Below are positions 9,797 through 19,549 of a stretch of 64,000 nucleotides of DNA, piece after piece (position 1 is the first letter of the stretch; each line of letters opens with the position of its first letter). Origin of the DNA: Acetobacter peroxydans (GTDB taxonomy: Bacteria > Pseudomonadota > Alphaproteobacteria > Acetobacterales > Acetobacteraceae); contig NZ_BJMV01000006.1 in assembly GCF_006539345.1 (NCBI RefSeq), forward strand, positions 62,001 to 126,000. The letters are read 5' to 3'. Made by a program: the position numbers and the translations under genes. The notes beneath the pieces were generated by a model. That model ran no database searches. It worked only from the letters and a program-made list of their open reading frames with translations, and was not told where the DNA came from.

Positions 9797-9858
9797 TCAA
9801 TGCAGAAAAAACGGGCATTTGAAAAACCGTTTCTTTCCACATGATCTTTCTGCATTGA
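9797..9858. repeat. 12-bp perfect inverted repeat with nested stem
   Basis: TCAATGCAGAAA (9797-9808) and TTTCTGCATTGA (9847-9858) are perfect inverted copies, and AAACGG (9809-9814) pairs with CCGTTT (9827-9832) inside them. The element fills much of the 269-base gap between pgk and the convergent EamA-type gene, and its AT-rich composition differs from its surroundings. It could be a convergent terminator pair, a small structured RNA or the remnant of a miniature mobile element. Confidence 0.5.
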
Positions 9859-9957
9859 GAAAACCGCTGGAAATGGCTCAAACGCCAGAGCGGAACACAA
9901 CCAGCTATTCGCGCCCATACCCAACAGGCTCGATAGACAGAGGCGAGCACGACACCG

Positions 9958-10917
9958 TCACGACCCGTCGATAACGGAAACATCGCTATCTGCTTTATGC
10001 TTTTTACGCTGTGAAGGCATTCGTCCGAACAGTTGCGCCACCAGAACGCCCCCCATGACAACGGCCCCCCCCAGCAATGTGGGCAGGCTTGGCACCTCAC
10101 CCAGCATAAAATACGCCATGACCAGAACCGTAGGGGCGTCCAGATACAGAAACCCAGCCGACCGCGCGACCCCCATGCGCCCCACCACATGGGCCCAGGC
10201 CGCGTACCCGACAACGGATGGAAAAATCGCAAGCACCAGCATAAGAATCCACGGCGTCATGCCATGGCCTTGCGCCTCCCTTATCGCGCCCGGCAGCCAG
10301 GGCAGAAGCGCCACCGCCCCGCACATCAGAATCCACGCGGTTGTGGGCAGCGGGCCGTAACGCCCGATCAGCGGCTTTTGCAGCACGTAATACAGAGCCG
10401 TACACAGGGCGGCAGCCAGAATACAGCTTGCCCCCGAACCAAAGGAGAAACCGCCCGGCTGCCCGCCACCAATAATGGCCACACCCAGAAAGCTCAGCCC
10501 GGACCCCACCCAGCCCGCAAGGGGCAGTTTCTCACGCATGAACACCACAGCTATGATAGCCGTCAGCAAGGGAGAAATATTGAGAAGCAGACTGGCCGCC
10601 CCGGCCGTAACACTCTGCTCGCCCATGTTGAACAGGATCGTATAGAACGCAATGCCCACGCCGCCGCACAACGCGAAACGCGGCAGGTCGGCCAGACGGG
10701 GCAGGGCAGGGCGCGTGCAGGCCGCCCATGTCATGATCAGCGTTGCCGCCAGCGCGTAACGCAGCGCTGAAAGCCCGGCAGGCGAGAAATACAACAGCGC
10801 CATACGGATAACCGGATAACCGCATGACCAGGAAAGCAGCGTTACGCACAGAGCAACCAGCGGCAGAGGCTCATGCCTTGCGGTATGGACAGAAACAGTG
10901 CGGTGATCGTGCCCCAT
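9958..10917 (-). CDS. EamA/DMT-family transporter
   Basis: A 319-residue inner-membrane protein of the drug/metabolite transporter superfamily, with ten predicted hydrophobic segments in two EamA repeats (about 20-150 and 165-300). Members export amino acids, metabolites or drugs; the substrate cannot be inferred here. The start is the ATG at 10917, preceded by AAAGGG; a GTG six bases upstream is also open. The C-terminal tail is charged (SQRKKHKADSD) and cytoplasmic by the usual topology. Confidence 0.85.
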   Translation of the reverse strand: MGHDHRTVSVHTARHEPLPLVALCVTLLSWSCGYPVIRMALLYFSPAGLSALRYALAATLIMTWAACTRPALPRLADLPRFALCGGVGIAFYTILFNMGEQSVTAGAASLLLNISPLLTAIIAVVFMREKLPLAGWVGSGLSFLGVAIIGGGQPGGFSFGSGASCILAAALCTALYYVLQKPLIGRYGPLPTTAWILMCGAVALLPWLPGAIREAQGHGMTPWILMLVLAIFPSVVGYAAWAHVVGRMGVARSAGFLYLDAPTVLVMAYFMLGEVPSLPTLLGGAVVMGGVLVAQLFGRMPSQRKKHKADSDVSVIDGS

Positions 10918-10969
10918 GCCCACGCCCTTTCGGCCCTATGACCAACCCGGTAGCGTAAAAAACTGCCCC

Positions 10970-11632
10970 TTATTCGCGCCCCAGCACCTGATCGTTCAGG
11001 AACGAGGACAGCGCGCTGGCCGTAAAATCCTGCTTCAGCCGCGCTTCATCATATTCCGTTTCCACCCATGTCAGGAATGGCAGACGCCCTTCCGCCTCGG
11101 CCTGATAACGCAGGAAAAACGCATCGAGTATGCCGGTGCGCGAACGCCTGAAATGCCCGTATCGCCAGGAAAGCTGCGCCAGCGCCTGCTGCGCCGTACC
11201 GCCTTCGAACAGCACCACCAGACCAGACGCCAGCCCCGCCCTGTCCGCACCGGACTTGCAGTGCATCAGCATGGGAAATGCCAGAGACTGATAGAGACTG
11301 GCAAAGCGCAGGATACGATCGCGGTGCGGCGCGCCACGGCTTTCAAACGCCATATCCACATGGGCCAGCCCCAGCCGCCGCGCCGCATCGCGCGAGAGCG
11401 CATCCGACCCGCAACGACGATGCCCCCGCAGGTTCACCAGCGTACGCAGCCCTAAAAGCCGGGCCGCCCGACGCAGGCGCGCAGGCGTAGGGTGATTGCA
11501 GCGATAGACTTTACCCGGCACCACCTCGTGAAAATTCGTCCATGCCAGACGGAACACGGCGTGATCGACAAAGAGGCTGTCGCTCCAGGCCCGCGCTCTC
11601 CCAGACCATGACGAAAGAGTACCATCAAACAC
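10970..11632 (-). CDS. Tyrosine/dual-specificity protein phosphatase family protein
   Basis: The 220-residue protein carries the cysteine phosphatase loop H-C125-K-S-G-A-D-R131-A-G near residue 125 and an upstream region (GKVYRCNHPTPARLRRAARLLGLRTLVNLRG) typical of bacterial PTP/DSP-like phosphatases. The Cys is the nucleophile and the Arg binds phosphate. The substrate is unknown; relatives act on phosphotyrosine or on small phosphorylated compounds. The start is probably the GTG at 11632. It lies 52 bases upstream of the EamA transporter on the same strand and may share its transcript. Confidence 0.8.
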   Translation of the reverse strand: MFDGTLSSWSGRARAWSDSLFVDHAVFRLAWTNFHEVVPGKVYRCNHPTPARLRRAARLLGLRTLVNLRGHRRCGSDALSRDAARRLGLAHVDMAFESRGAPHRDRILRFASLYQSLAFPMLMHCKSGADRAGLASGLVVLFEGGTAQQALAQLSWRYGHFRRSRTGILDAFFLRYQAEAEGRLPFLTWVETEYDEARLKQDFTASALSSFLNDQVLGRE

Positions 11633-11883
11633 GAAAAGCCCCGCCCCTGCTTACGGCCCCAAAGCCAGCCCCCAAACCTCAAGATGTTCCATTTCCGGCA
11701 CCGTGCGTCAATCGTTCTCACGGGAACTTTGGGCCTGCGCTCAATCTCACGCCGCCCTACAAACTGGCCGGAAAGGCAGGTAAGCCGATAACTACGCAAG
11801 CGTAATCCCCGGAGTGCCACCCCGGCACTGCGCACGGCGTCTGATACAAAAGGAGAACGGTGAACGTGGCGTAGCTATCAAGC

Positions 11884-12162
11884 GTGGTCGCGTATGACCA
11901 TTGGCGGGCGGTTGTACGACAAGCCTGTTTTGCTATCTGCCATCATAGAAAAGCGGCACAAAGAAAATGGAAAGTACCCACATCCATCACAATCGCCCAA
12001 TGGATAATGGAAAGTGGCTCCGCAAAACGTATGTCCTCCCATTCCAATAGCCCATTTGGAATAAAAGCTGTCCGTGGAAAGCAGTTTGTCATGACGCCGT
12101 TCCGGGTTTTTGCCTCCATGGACGACGCATTCGATCCCGTTGAACCGATAGACGCTTTTTAG
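11884..12162 (+). pseudogene. Fragment of a muramidase/glucosaminidase (GH73, FlgJ-like)
   Basis: The 92-codon frame contains KWKVPTSITIAQWIMESG (candidate catalytic Glu in MESG), then SNSPFGIKA and MTPFRVFASMDDAFD. This is the order seen in GH73 glucosaminidases of phage endolysins and FlgJ, which cleave the peptidoglycan glycan chain. Family domains are about 150 residues or more; here the frame stops soon after the AFD motif and lacks the rest of the fold, so it is read as a truncated remnant. It opens an AT-rich patch continuing to about 12.9 kb, consistent with a decayed phage or mobile segment. Confidence 0.6.
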
Positions 12163-12192
12163 CTGAAAGATGGAATATCGGGAGCTGTCCTC

Positions 12193-12774
12193 TCAGAATA
12201 GCGTTCGCGCACGTTTGAACATATTACCCAAGAAAGACCTTATCGTAACAGTATTCCGTTGTTGGACGCTGAGGGTTTCTTCTCTATCCGTGTAACTAAA
12301 ATTACGAAAAACAAGGGAAGCCAGATTATTGTCCTGATCTAGATTCACGCTCAGATCATCCGCTAAAGAAAAGGTCTGATATGTGTCACGTTTCTCCCCG
12401 ATGTCGATATGGATAACGTGCTTGTCCCTGTCAATTTTGGCGGAAATATTCTCATGAAAATACAAATCTTCTGAGCTTGAATATATATTTTTCATTCCGA
12501 GCAGTGCTGGGGGATAATTATCAGGACCCCCTTCATATTTGAACTCCTCCTGCTTTGTGTGCCCAAAATATAAACTGAAAGAGCGCACTATATTCCCACA
12601 ACCAAGATAAAACCGAAGCGGAAAGATATCTATTACAGGAAAATTTTCCTTAAATCCAAATTGAGAGTCTATGTATTTCTGTATAGGCGTTCTTTTATCA
12701 AAGGAAGAAAGTGGATAAGCCATCTCAACATAAAGTTCGTAACGTGAGCAGGCAACGCTCAAATATGGCAACAC
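12193..12774 (-). CDS. Hypothetical orphan protein in an AT-rich patch
   Basis: No family is recognised in this 193-residue product. It is rich in Asp, Asn, Ser and aromatic residues, has no clear membrane segment, and its codons are far more AT-rich than those of its neighbours, suggesting recent transfer. The GTG at 12774 gives the longest form; an ATG at 12723 is the main alternative. Its start lies close to the GlxA-type regulator gene downstream on the window. A muramidase fragment lies on its other side. Confidence 0.55.
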   Translation of the reverse strand: MLPYLSVACSRYELYVEMAYPLSSFDKRTPIQKYIDSQFGFKENFPVIDIFPLRFYLGCGNIVRSFSLYFGHTKQEEFKYEGGPDNYPPALLGMKNIYSSSEDLYFHENISAKIDRDKHVIHIDIGEKRDTYQTFSLADDLSVNLDQDNNLASLVFRNFSYTDREETLSVQQRNTVTIRSFLGNMFKRARTLF

Positions 12775-12891
12775 GTCACAAGGCAGGATAGAGAATTTGA
12801 CGATATTAAAAGCCTATTTTTGATAAAATATTATAATTTATCAATATTTTCCCGCACGTTCTCTTCAGAAGGATCATGTCATAGGTTATCT

Positions 12892-13848
12892 CTAACAACT
12901 CGTACGAATATTTGCATTTCGTCTGACAGCTTGCGGTGGTTGACCGAACGCACGCAGGAATGCGCGCCGCATCCTTTCCGGGTCGTGAAAGCCAGTCATG
13001 GCGGCAATGGCTTCAATGGGGAGACTTGACTGCTCGACCCGTTCCCGTGCGGCCTCCAGCCGCAATCGCTCAACGGCTTTGGCTGGACTCATACCTACAG
13101 AAGACCGAAACGCCCGCGAGAAGTTTCGGGGGCTCATACCAACCCGCGCCGCAAGAGTTTCGACACTCAGACGTTGGGTCAGGTGAGAGCGGACCCACCC
13201 CAGAAGCGTGCCAAAGCGTTCCTCACCTCCTCCCATTTCCAGAAGGGCGGAGAACTGCGATTGCCCGCCGGGGCGATGGTAGAAAACCACCATCTGCTGC
13301 GCGGTGCGCCGTGCGGTTTGTTCGCCAAGGTCTTGGGTTATCAGCGCCAGACTCATATCAATACCCGCACTGATGCCGGCAGATGTCCAGACAGCGCCAT
13401 CGTGGACATAAATGGCATCTGCTTCGACTTTTACTTTTGGAAACAGCAGTTTTAAAAACTCAGCCTGCTGCCAGTGCGTGGTAACGCGGCAGCCGTCAAG
13501 CAGGCTCGCCGCCGCCAGCAAAAAAGCGCCGGAGCACACACTACAAATCCGCCGTGTATTCCTGCTCTGTTTCAGAATACAGTCGAGCAACTCGGGGGAT
13601 TTCATGGCTCTTTTATGCCCTTCACCCCCAACGACAATAAACGTATCAAAAAAATCATTGCTGGAACAGGCAACAGTATCAAGCGCCATACCAGACGAAG
13701 ATCGCACCAGACCACCATGAAGCGAAAGAGGCGTTACATGATAAGCGCCGCCCTTCAGCGTATCGGCAATCTCGAAGGCCGCTGTCACACCCGCGACATC
13801 GAGCAACTGGAAATCAGGATAAAGTAAAATGCCAACCTGTCTGATCAT
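12892..13848 (-). CDS. GlxA-family AraC-type transcriptional regulator
   Basis: The 318-residue protein joins an N-terminal DJ-1/PfpI-like glutamine amidotransferase-fold domain (about 1-175, GILLYPDFQLLDVAG at the start and CSVCSGAFLLAAA at the nucleophile elbow) to a C-terminal AraC double helix-turn-helix (about 215-315, with LAARVGMSPRNFSRAFR and MTGFHDPERMRRAFLRAFG). Such proteins are usually local transcription regulators that sense a small ligand. It diverges from a DUF1348 gene across 107 bases, its most likely target. Confidence 0.92.
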   Translation of the reverse strand: MIRQVGILLYPDFQLLDVAGVTAAFEIADTLKGGAYHVTPLSLHGGLVRSSSGMALDTVACSSNDFFDTFIVVGGEGHKRAMKSPELLDCILKQSRNTRRICSVCSGAFLLAAASLLDGCRVTTHWQQAEFLKLLFPKVKVEADAIYVHDGAVWTSAGISAGIDMSLALITQDLGEQTARRTAQQMVVFYHRPGGQSQFSALLEMGGGEERFGTLLGWVRSHLTQRLSVETLAARVGMSPRNFSRAFRSSVGMSPAKAVERLRLEAARERVEQSSLPIEAIAAMTGFHDPERMRRAFLRAFGQPPQAVRRNANIRTSC

Positions 13849-13955
13849 GGCTCAAAATGAGGGATCATTGTCCTTTCGTCAAATATCCGCATAGTCATAC
13901 TGGCAGGCATCGGATCACGCCGTGACCCGCTCCCACAACAGAGCCGGAACTTCCC

Positions 13956-14420
13956 ATGTCTCGCCCTCCCTTTCCTCCCTTCACCGCTGAAACGGCTGTG
14001 CAGAAAGTTCGTCTCGCTGAAAACGCATGGAACAGTCAGAGTCCTGAAAAAGTGGCACAGGCCTATACACCCGATAGCAGGTGGCGCAATCGCTCGGAAT
14101 TCGTCAAAGGCCGCGAGGAAATTATTGCCTTCCTCACCCGCAAATGGCAGCGGGAGCGGGAATACCGGCTGATCAAGGAGCTCTGGGCTTTTCGGGACAA
14201 CCGTATTGCTGTGCGTTTTGCCTATGAGTGGCAGGACACCGGCGGCCAATGGTTCCGATCGCATGGAAACGAAAACTGGGAATTCGATGCGGACGGGTTG
14301 ATGCGCTCCCGGATGGCATCAATCAATGACCAGCCTATTTCCGTCACGGAGCGCCTCTTCCACTGGACAACAGAACAACGGCCAGACGATCACCCCGGCC
14401 TGTCCATGCTGGGCTTGTGA
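13956..14420 (+). CDS. DUF1348 (SnoaL/NTF2-like) protein
   Basis: A 154-residue cytoplasmic protein of the nuclear-transport-factor-2 fold, DUF1348 branch. Hallmarks are the N-terminal [15 protein letters not shown], the [15 protein letters not shown] segment, [25 protein letters not shown] in the strand core, and MASINDQPI near the end. The biochemical role of the branch is unknown. The gene is divergent from a GlxA-type regulator, which suggests regulated, probably stress- or substrate-linked, expression. It ends at a strong bidirectional terminator. Confidence 0.88.
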   Translation: MSRPPFPPFTAETAVQKVRLAENAWNSQSPEKVAQAYTPDSRWRNRSEFVKGREEIIAFLTRKWQREREYRLIKELWAFRDNRIAVRFAYEWQDTGGQWFRSHGNENWEFDADGLMRSRMASINDQPISVTERLFHWTTEQRPDDHPGLSMLGL

Positions 14421-14458
14421 TCGTTCAGGAAACAGCCGCAGCCAGGACGCGTGACATA

Positions 14459-14499
14459 AAAAAGGCCCGACGCGAGAACGTTTCGCGTCGGGCCTTTTT
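14459..14499. terminator. Strong bidirectional terminator between DUF1348 gene and sdhB
   Basis: A perfect 17-bp stem (14459-14475 with 14483-14499, core GGCCCGACGCGA/TCGCGTCGGGCC) encloses a 7-base loop and is flanked by A5 and T5. It works in both directions for the convergent DUF1348 gene and the sdh operon. Confidence 0.93.
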
Positions 14500-14538
14500 G
14501 TACCATCCACCGCACGAGGCAGGCAGAGCGGGTCTGGC

Positions 14539-15321
14539 TTACAGCTTGCGTTCGAGCTGCAGTTCCTTGATCCGCCCGATCGCCTTGGCCGGGTTCAGAC
14601 CCTTGGGGCAGGTCTGGGTGCAGTTCATAATCGTGCGGCAGGCATAGAGCTTGAAGGTGTCTTCAAGCGCATCCAGCCGGTTGCCGGTGTGTTCGTCGCG
14701 GCTGTCAGCAATCCAGCGGTAAGCTGCAAGCAGCACGGCCGGGCCGAGATACTTGTCGCCGTTCCACCAGTAGGACGGGCAGGAGGTGGTGCAGCAGAAG
14801 CACAGGATGCACTCCCACATACCATCCAGCTTCGCACGTTCCTCAATGCTCTGGCGGCGCTCGCCATCCGGCGGCGGGGCGCTGTCGGCCTGCATCCAGG
14901 GCTGGACAGAACGAAGCTGCGCATAGGCGCCGTCCAGATTGGACACCAGATCCTTGACGATGGGCATATGCGGCAGCGGGTAAATCCGCACATCGCCCTT
15001 GATGTCCTTGATCGGCTTGAGACAGGCCAGCGTGTTTTCGCCATCGATGTTCATGGCGCACGAGCCGCAGATCCCCTCGCGGCAGGAACGCCGGAAGGTC
15101 AGTGTGGGGTCCACCTCGTTCTTGATATGGATAATGGCGTCGAGCACCATCGGCCCGAATGTATCCAGATCAAGTTCATAGGTGTCGATCACCGGGTTTT
15201 TGCCGTCATCCGGCGACCAGCGATAAATCTTGAATGACTTGACGTTTTTCGCGCCCGCCGGAGCGGGAAAGGTCTTGCCTGTCCCGACAGTGCTGTTGCG
15301 CGGCAGTCTGAGTTCGACCAT
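14539..15321 (-). CDS. sdhB: Succinate dehydrogenase iron-sulfur subunit
   Basis: SdhB passes electrons from the flavin subunit to ubiquinone in complex II. The 260 residues hold the [2Fe-2S] cluster ligands Cys80, 85, 88 and 100 ([10 protein letters not shown]...LAC), the first cysteines of the distal clusters in [13 protein letters not shown] (Cys171, 174, 177, 181) and the C-terminal [21 protein letters not shown] group. An AGGGAGG ribosome site precedes the ATG. It is last in sdhC-D-A-B. Confidence 0.98.
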   Translation of the reverse strand: MVELRLPRNSTVGTGKTFPAPAGAKNVKSFKIYRWSPDDGKNPVIDTYELDLDTFGPMVLDAIIHIKNEVDPTLTFRRSCREGICGSCAMNIDGENTLACLKPIKDIKGDVRIYPLPHMPIVKDLVSNLDGAYAQLRSVQPWMQADSAPPPDGERRQSIEERAKLDGMWECILCFCCTTSCPSYWWNGDKYLGPAVLLAAYRWIADSRDEHTGNRLDALEDTFKLYACRTIMNCTQTCPKGLNPAKAIGRIKELQLERKL

Positions 15322-15345
15322 GTTCGCCTCCCTTTGCCCTGCGGA

Positions 15346-17157
15346 TCAGTAAACGCGCTTTTTGGGCGGGAAAACCTCGACCTCATCGGTCAGGGTATTC
15401 ATGTGCACCGGACGGTATGAGAGTTTCACGCCGCCTTTTTCGTCCAGCCAGGACACGGAATGCTTGAGCCATTCCTTGTCGTCACGATCAGGGAAATCGT
15501 CACGGGCATGGGCGCCACGGCTTTCGTGCCGCGCCAGGCCGCTTTCCAGCGTGGCGGTGGCGTTGGCCAGCAGGTTTTCGAATTCCAGCGCTTCCATCAG
15601 ATCCGAGTTCCAGATCAGGGAAGAGTCGGAAACCGACATATCGCCAAGGCCGCCCCAGATTTCGTGAATCTTGTCCACGCCTTCCTGCAGGCTTTCCTGC
15701 GTGCGGAACACGGCGGCATGTGTCTGCATATCACGCTGCAGGCGCTCACGCATGGCCGAAACGCGCGTGCCGCCCTTGGCGTAACGCAGCTTGTCCAGAC
15801 GGTCGAGCGCGAACTCGCCAGCACCGGCAGGCAGCGGACGGGTAAAGTCGCTCGGCTTGACCACTTCGGCGGCCCGGCGGGCAGCCGCACGGCCAAACAC
15901 GATCAGATCGAGCAGCGAGTTGGTGCCAAGGCGGTTCGCGCCATGCACGGACACGCAGGCGGCCTCGCCCACAGCCATCAGGCCCGGCACCACGGCATCG
16001 GGGTTGTCGGCGGTGGGGCGGATAACCTCGCCGTGAATGTTGGTCGGAATACCGCCCATGTTGTAATGCACGGTCGGCAGCACGGGCACGGGTTCCTTGG
16101 TCACGTCCACACCGGCGAAGATGCGCGACGTTTCCAGAATGCCCGGCAGGCGCTCATGCAGCAGGTCGGAGCCGAGATGCTCCAGATGCATCATGATATG
16201 GTCCTTCTTGGGACCACAGCCACGGCCTTCCTTGATTTCGATTGTCATCGCGCGGGACACGACATCGCGCGAGGCCAGATCCTTGGCGGTGGGGGCATAG
16301 CGTTCCATGAAACGCTCACCCTCGGAGTTGGTCAGGTAACCGCCTTCGCCACGGCAACCTTCCGTCAGCAGGCAGCCTGCCGGGTAAATACCGGTGGGGT
16401 GGAACTGCACGAACTCCATGTCCTGCGTGGGCAGGCCCGCGCGCATGACCATGCCGTTGCCATCGCCCGTACAGGTATGGGCCGAGGTGCAGGACTGGTA
16501 GGCACGACCGTAACCGCCCGTGGCCAGCACAACCATTTTCGCGTTGAAGCGATGGATCGTGCCGTCGTCCTGACACCAGGCTATGACGCCACGGCACGCG
16601 CCTTCATCATCCATGATCAGGTCAATGCCGAAATATTCGACAAAGAATTCTACGTTGTGCTTGAGGCACTGCTGATACAGCGTATGCAGGATTGCATGAC
16701 CCGTACGGTCGGCGGCGGCGCAGGCGCGCGGCACCGGAGCCTTGCCGTATTCGCTCATGTGGCCACCGAACGGACGCTGGTAGATGCGGCCATCTTCGGT
16801 GCGTGAGAACGGCACGCCGAAATGTTCGAGTTCCTGCACGGCAGGCACGGCCTCACGGCACATGAACTCAATGGCGTCCTGGTCACCCAGCCAGTCAGAC
16901 CCCTTTACGGTGTCGTACATGTGCCAGCGCCAGTTGTCCTCGGCCATGTTGCCCAAAGAGGCGCCGATACCACCCTGTGCGGCCACGGTATGGCTGCGTG
17001 TGGGGAAAACCTTGGTGACGCAGGCAGTTTTCAGGCCTGCGGCCCCCATGCCCAGTGTCGCGCGCAGGCCGGAACCGCCTGCCCCAACGACCACGACATC
17101 GTAGGCGTGATCAACAATCCGGTAAGCTCCCCTGGAAGGAGAGGAATTGGCATTCAT
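15346..17157 (-). CDS. sdhA: Succinate dehydrogenase flavoprotein subunit
   Basis: SdhA oxidises succinate to fumarate with covalently bound FAD. The 603-residue product begins [20 protein letters not shown]; the longer open frame upstream is rejected because it runs through the sdhD 3' region and is not family-like. FAD motif GAGGSG (25-30), covalent-FAD His56 in [11 protein letters not shown], the substrate region [21 protein letters not shown] and a C-terminal VFPPKKRVY-type tail are visible. It is 109 bases from sdhD and 24 bases from sdhB. Confidence 0.97.
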   Translation of the reverse strand: MNANSSPSRGAYRIVDHAYDVVVVGAGGSGLRATLGMGAAGLKTACVTKVFPTRSHTVAAQGGIGASLGNMAEDNWRWHMYDTVKGSDWLGDQDAIEFMCREAVPAVQELEHFGVPFSRTEDGRIYQRPFGGHMSEYGKAPVPRACAAADRTGHAILHTLYQQCLKHNVEFFVEYFGIDLIMDDEGACRGVIAWCQDDGTIHRFNAKMVVLATGGYGRAYQSCTSAHTCTGDGNGMVMRAGLPTQDMEFVQFHPTGIYPAGCLLTEGCRGEGGYLTNSEGERFMERYAPTAKDLASRDVVSRAMTIEIKEGRGCGPKKDHIMMHLEHLGSDLLHERLPGILETSRIFAGVDVTKEPVPVLPTVHYNMGGIPTNIHGEVIRPTADNPDAVVPGLMAVGEAACVSVHGANRLGTNSLLDLIVFGRAAARRAAEVVKPSDFTRPLPAGAGEFALDRLDKLRYAKGGTRVSAMRERLQRDMQTHAAVFRTQESLQEGVDKIHEIWGGLGDMSVSDSSLIWNSDLMEALEFENLLANATATLESGLARHESRGAHARDDFPDRDDKEWLKHSVSWLDEKGGVKLSYRPVHMNTLTDEVEVFPPKKRVY

Positions 17158-17266
17158 CGTGACGGCGCTCCCATGTGCGTTAGGCCTGTCAGTCCGTTCA
17201 GGTTCATGCCGCACCGGGCCCTGGCGGCCGGGCGGCGTAGGATTCAGTGCAGTGGCAGGGGTACGG

Positions 17267-17680
17267 CTATTTGCCGGAACTGCCGCCAGCCACCAGCTTG
17301 ATGACGGCGAACACGCCCAGCAGCCCCAGCAGGGAGGTGACGATCTTGACCGCAAGACGGGTCGGCAGATGCGCCTTGCCGTGCACGTAGTCATCCACGA
17401 TCACCTGCAGGCCGACCTGCGCGTGATAGAACGTGGTGATGATCACCGCCGCCAGCATGGTGGCGTTGCAGGGCTTTGCGCCCCACCGGGCCACTTCTGC
17501 ATGATCAGCCCCGCCAAGACGGAACATCTGCACCACAAACCACGTTGAAAGCGGCAGGAGCGACGCGGCGGAGGCACGTTCCGCCCACCAGTGCGCCGTG
17601 CCGGACTGACCGGCCCCAAGACCACGCGCGCGGCCAAGCTGCGAGCGCATGACTTCGATATGAGGAGTGGATGTGTTCAT
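17267..17680 (-). CDS. sdhD: Succinate dehydrogenase membrane anchor subunit
   Basis: A 137-residue membrane anchor of complex II. Three hydrophobic segments are seen, with [18 protein letters not shown] between the second and third, matching the quinone- and heme-side DYVH motif of SdhD. The start [10 protein letters not shown] at 17680 is chosen because it begins just after the sdhC stop codon at 17682; upstream in-frame codons lie inside sdhC. Confidence 0.93.
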   Translation of the reverse strand: MNTSTPHIEVMRSQLGRARGLGAGQSGTAHWWAERASAASLLPLSTWFVVQMFRLGGADHAEVARWGAKPCNATMLAAVIITTFYHAQVGLQVIVDDYVHGKAHLPTRLAVKIVTSLLGLLGVFAVIKLVAGGSSGK

Positions 17681-17681
17681 G

Positions 17682-18155
17682 TCAGGACGCCTTCCCGGCT
17701 TTGACGCGCGCCCGCCTGCGGCGACCGGCGACACACAGCAGGGCAATCCCGAGCACTGCGCTCACGCCTGCCGTCACCTTGACGGCAACAGGGCCGTCCT
17801 TGTTCACTTCTTCCTTGTCGAAGCGGTAGCCCGCATCCCAGATCAGGTGGCGGATACCGCCAACCGTATGGTACACGACCGAACCCAGCCAGCCGAGCAG
17901 CACGAGCTGCCCCAGCGGGTTGCCCGTAACCTTGCGCGCCGTGGCGAACGCCTTCGGCCCTTTGGCCGCGGCCCCGAGCCAGAACACGCCCAGAGCGGCC
18001 CCGCCCGTGGCGATCACGCCGGTAATCCGGTTCGATATGGAAAGAACCATGGAAAGCCGGTAACGATAGACTTGCAGATGTGGCGACATCGGTCGCTCGA
18101 TCAGCGTCCCGTCGCTTCGGCTTCCTACATAGAGGGCCTTGCGGATATCCTGCAT
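17682..18155 (-). CDS. sdhC: Succinate dehydrogenase cytochrome b556 subunit
   Basis: The 157-residue subunit anchors complex II and helps bind heme b and ubiquinone. It carries the family signature RPMSPHLQVYRYRLSMVLSI (21-40) and SNRITG, and H96-T-V-G-G-I-R-H103-LIWDAG, where His96 is the expected heme ligand. Three transmembrane helices fit the sequence, with an unusually basic tail (AGRRRRARVKAGK). It is the first gene of the sdhCDAB operon. Confidence 0.95.
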   Translation of the reverse strand: MQDIRKALYVGSRSDGTLIERPMSPHLQVYRYRLSMVLSISNRITGVIATGGAALGVFWLGAAAKGPKAFATARKVTGNPLGQLVLLGWLGSVVYHTVGGIRHLIWDAGYRFDKEEVNKDGPVAVKVTAGVSAVLGIALLCVAGRRRRARVKAGKAS

Positions 18156-18182
18156 TGGTGCCTGTACCCCGTCTCTATCCCG

Positions 18183-18204
18183 CCGCTGGATCTAAGCCCA
18201 GCGG
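18183..18204 (-). promoter_or_regulatory. Hairpin in the sdhC upstream region
   Basis: CCGCTGG and CCAGCGG pair around an 8-base loop 28 bases before the sdhC start. It sits where the sdh leader should be and could affect translation or mRNA stability; it may also be chance structure in GC-rich DNA. The 242-base gap up to asd must contain the sdh promoter, but no convincing -35/-10 pair was identified. Confidence 0.3.
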
Positions 18205-18397
18205 GCTTGCATCGTTTTGTCCTACGCCCCGCATGTTGGAGCGGTCAATTCAACCACTCAACACGAGACCGAGAGGCGCGGGATTCTCACTCAGCCGTGT
18301 GATCCGCGCTGCCTGTCAGCTCGTTATGCACCTGTAAAGCCCATCTGTCGCGCACCCACGCAGCCCACGGCCACGCGTAATCCGCAACACAACGGCT

Positions 18398-19420
18398 TCA
18401 GACATGCACGGGCAGCAGATCGAGAGCGATCATGGTTTCGGCAATCTGCACCGCGTTCAGGGCAGCGCCCTTGCGCAGGTTGTCGGACACGCACCAGAAC
18501 GCCAGACCATTGGGCACGGTGGGGTCAACACGCAGGCGCGAAACATAGCTCGCATCTTCGCCTACACACTCGATCGGGGTGACGTATCCGCCATCCTCGC
18601 GCTGGTCGAGCACCACCACGCCTTCCGCCGCGCGCAGGGCTTCGTACGCACGGGCCAGATCAACCGGCTCGGCAAACTCGGCCACGATGGACTCGGAATG
18701 TCCGATAAACACCGGCACGCGCACGCAGGTGGCGATCACTTCCACATCCGGGTCGAGGATTTTCTTGGTCTCGACGCGCATCTTCCATTCTTCCTTGGTC
18801 GCGCCGTCATCCATAAAACGGTCGATCTGGGGAATGCAATTGAAGGCGATCTGCTTCTGGAACTGTTCCACCTTGGGCGGATCGTTCACGAACGTGCCGC
18901 GCGCCTGGGCAAACAGTTCGTCCATGCCGTCCTTACCCGCGCCGGACACCGCCTGATAGGTGGACACGACAACGCGCTTGAGCGTGAACAGGTCATGCAG
19001 CGGCTTGAGCGCCACCACCATCTGAATGGTGGAGCAGTTGGGATTGGCGATAATGTTGCGCTTGAGGGACTTGAGCGCGTTGGGGTTCACTTCCGGCACC
19101 ACCAGCGGCACATCGGGGTCCATACGGAAGTGCGAGGTGTTGTCGATCACCACGCAGCCAGCCTTGGCGGCAATCGGCGCATACTTGGCCGAAACCGCGC
19201 CGCCGGGCGAAAACAGCCCGATATCCCAGCCTTTGAAGTCGAAGGTTTCGAGGTTCTGCACCTTAAGCGTGCGGTTACCGAACGACACCTCGCGCCCGGC
19301 TGAACGCGGGGAGGCCAGCGCCACAATATCATCGACCGGAAATTCCCGCTCAGCCAGCGTCTTGAGAATTTCCCGCCCCACGGCACCCGTTGCGCCTACA
19401 ACAGCGACCCGATAACCCAT
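18398..19420 (-). CDS. asd: Aspartate-semialdehyde dehydrogenase
   Basis: It reduces aspartyl phosphate to aspartate semialdehyde with NADPH, feeding lysine/diaminopimelate, threonine and methionine synthesis. The 340 residues include the NADP motif VGATGAVGRE (8-17), catalytic Cys129 in NPNCSTIQM, and the active-site region CVRVPVFIGHSES. An AAGGTG ribosome site precedes the ATG. It is on the same strand as serC, 129 bases downstream of it, with no obvious terminator between. Confidence 0.97.
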   Translation of the reverse strand: MGYRVAVVGATGAVGREILKTLAEREFPVDDIVALASPRSAGREVSFGNRTLKVQNLETFDFKGWDIGLFSPGGAVSAKYAPIAAKAGCVVIDNTSHFRMDPDVPLVVPEVNPNALKSLKRNIIANPNCSTIQMVVALKPLHDLFTLKRVVVSTYQAVSGAGKDGMDELFAQARGTFVNDPPKVEQFQKQIAFNCIPQIDRFMDDGATKEEWKMRVETKKILDPDVEVIATCVRVPVFIGHSESIVAEFAEPVDLARAYEALRAAEGVVVLDQREDGGYVTPIECVGEDASYVSRLRVDPTVPNGLAFWCVSDNLRKGAALNAVQIAETMIALDLLPVHV

Positions 19421-19549
19421 GATTCACCTTTTAACGTCTGTAACGACCGACCCCTGCGCCAGCCTCTTGCGGGCACGATTTTAGACCATTCCCCGCAGGA
19501 ATGGAATTGGGGGACTAAAAGGGAGGGCCAGCGGGAAGGCTGGCCGCGT

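Noticed and set aside
15460-16806. Long plus-strand open frame opposite sdhA
   Set aside because: It is antisense to a well-supported gene and its composition follows the codon bias of sdhA; no family features are visible.
17158-17394. N-terminal extension of SdhA
   Set aside because: It overlaps the sdhD 3' region, is unlike SdhA and contains low-complexity residues; the ATG at 17157 fits the family.
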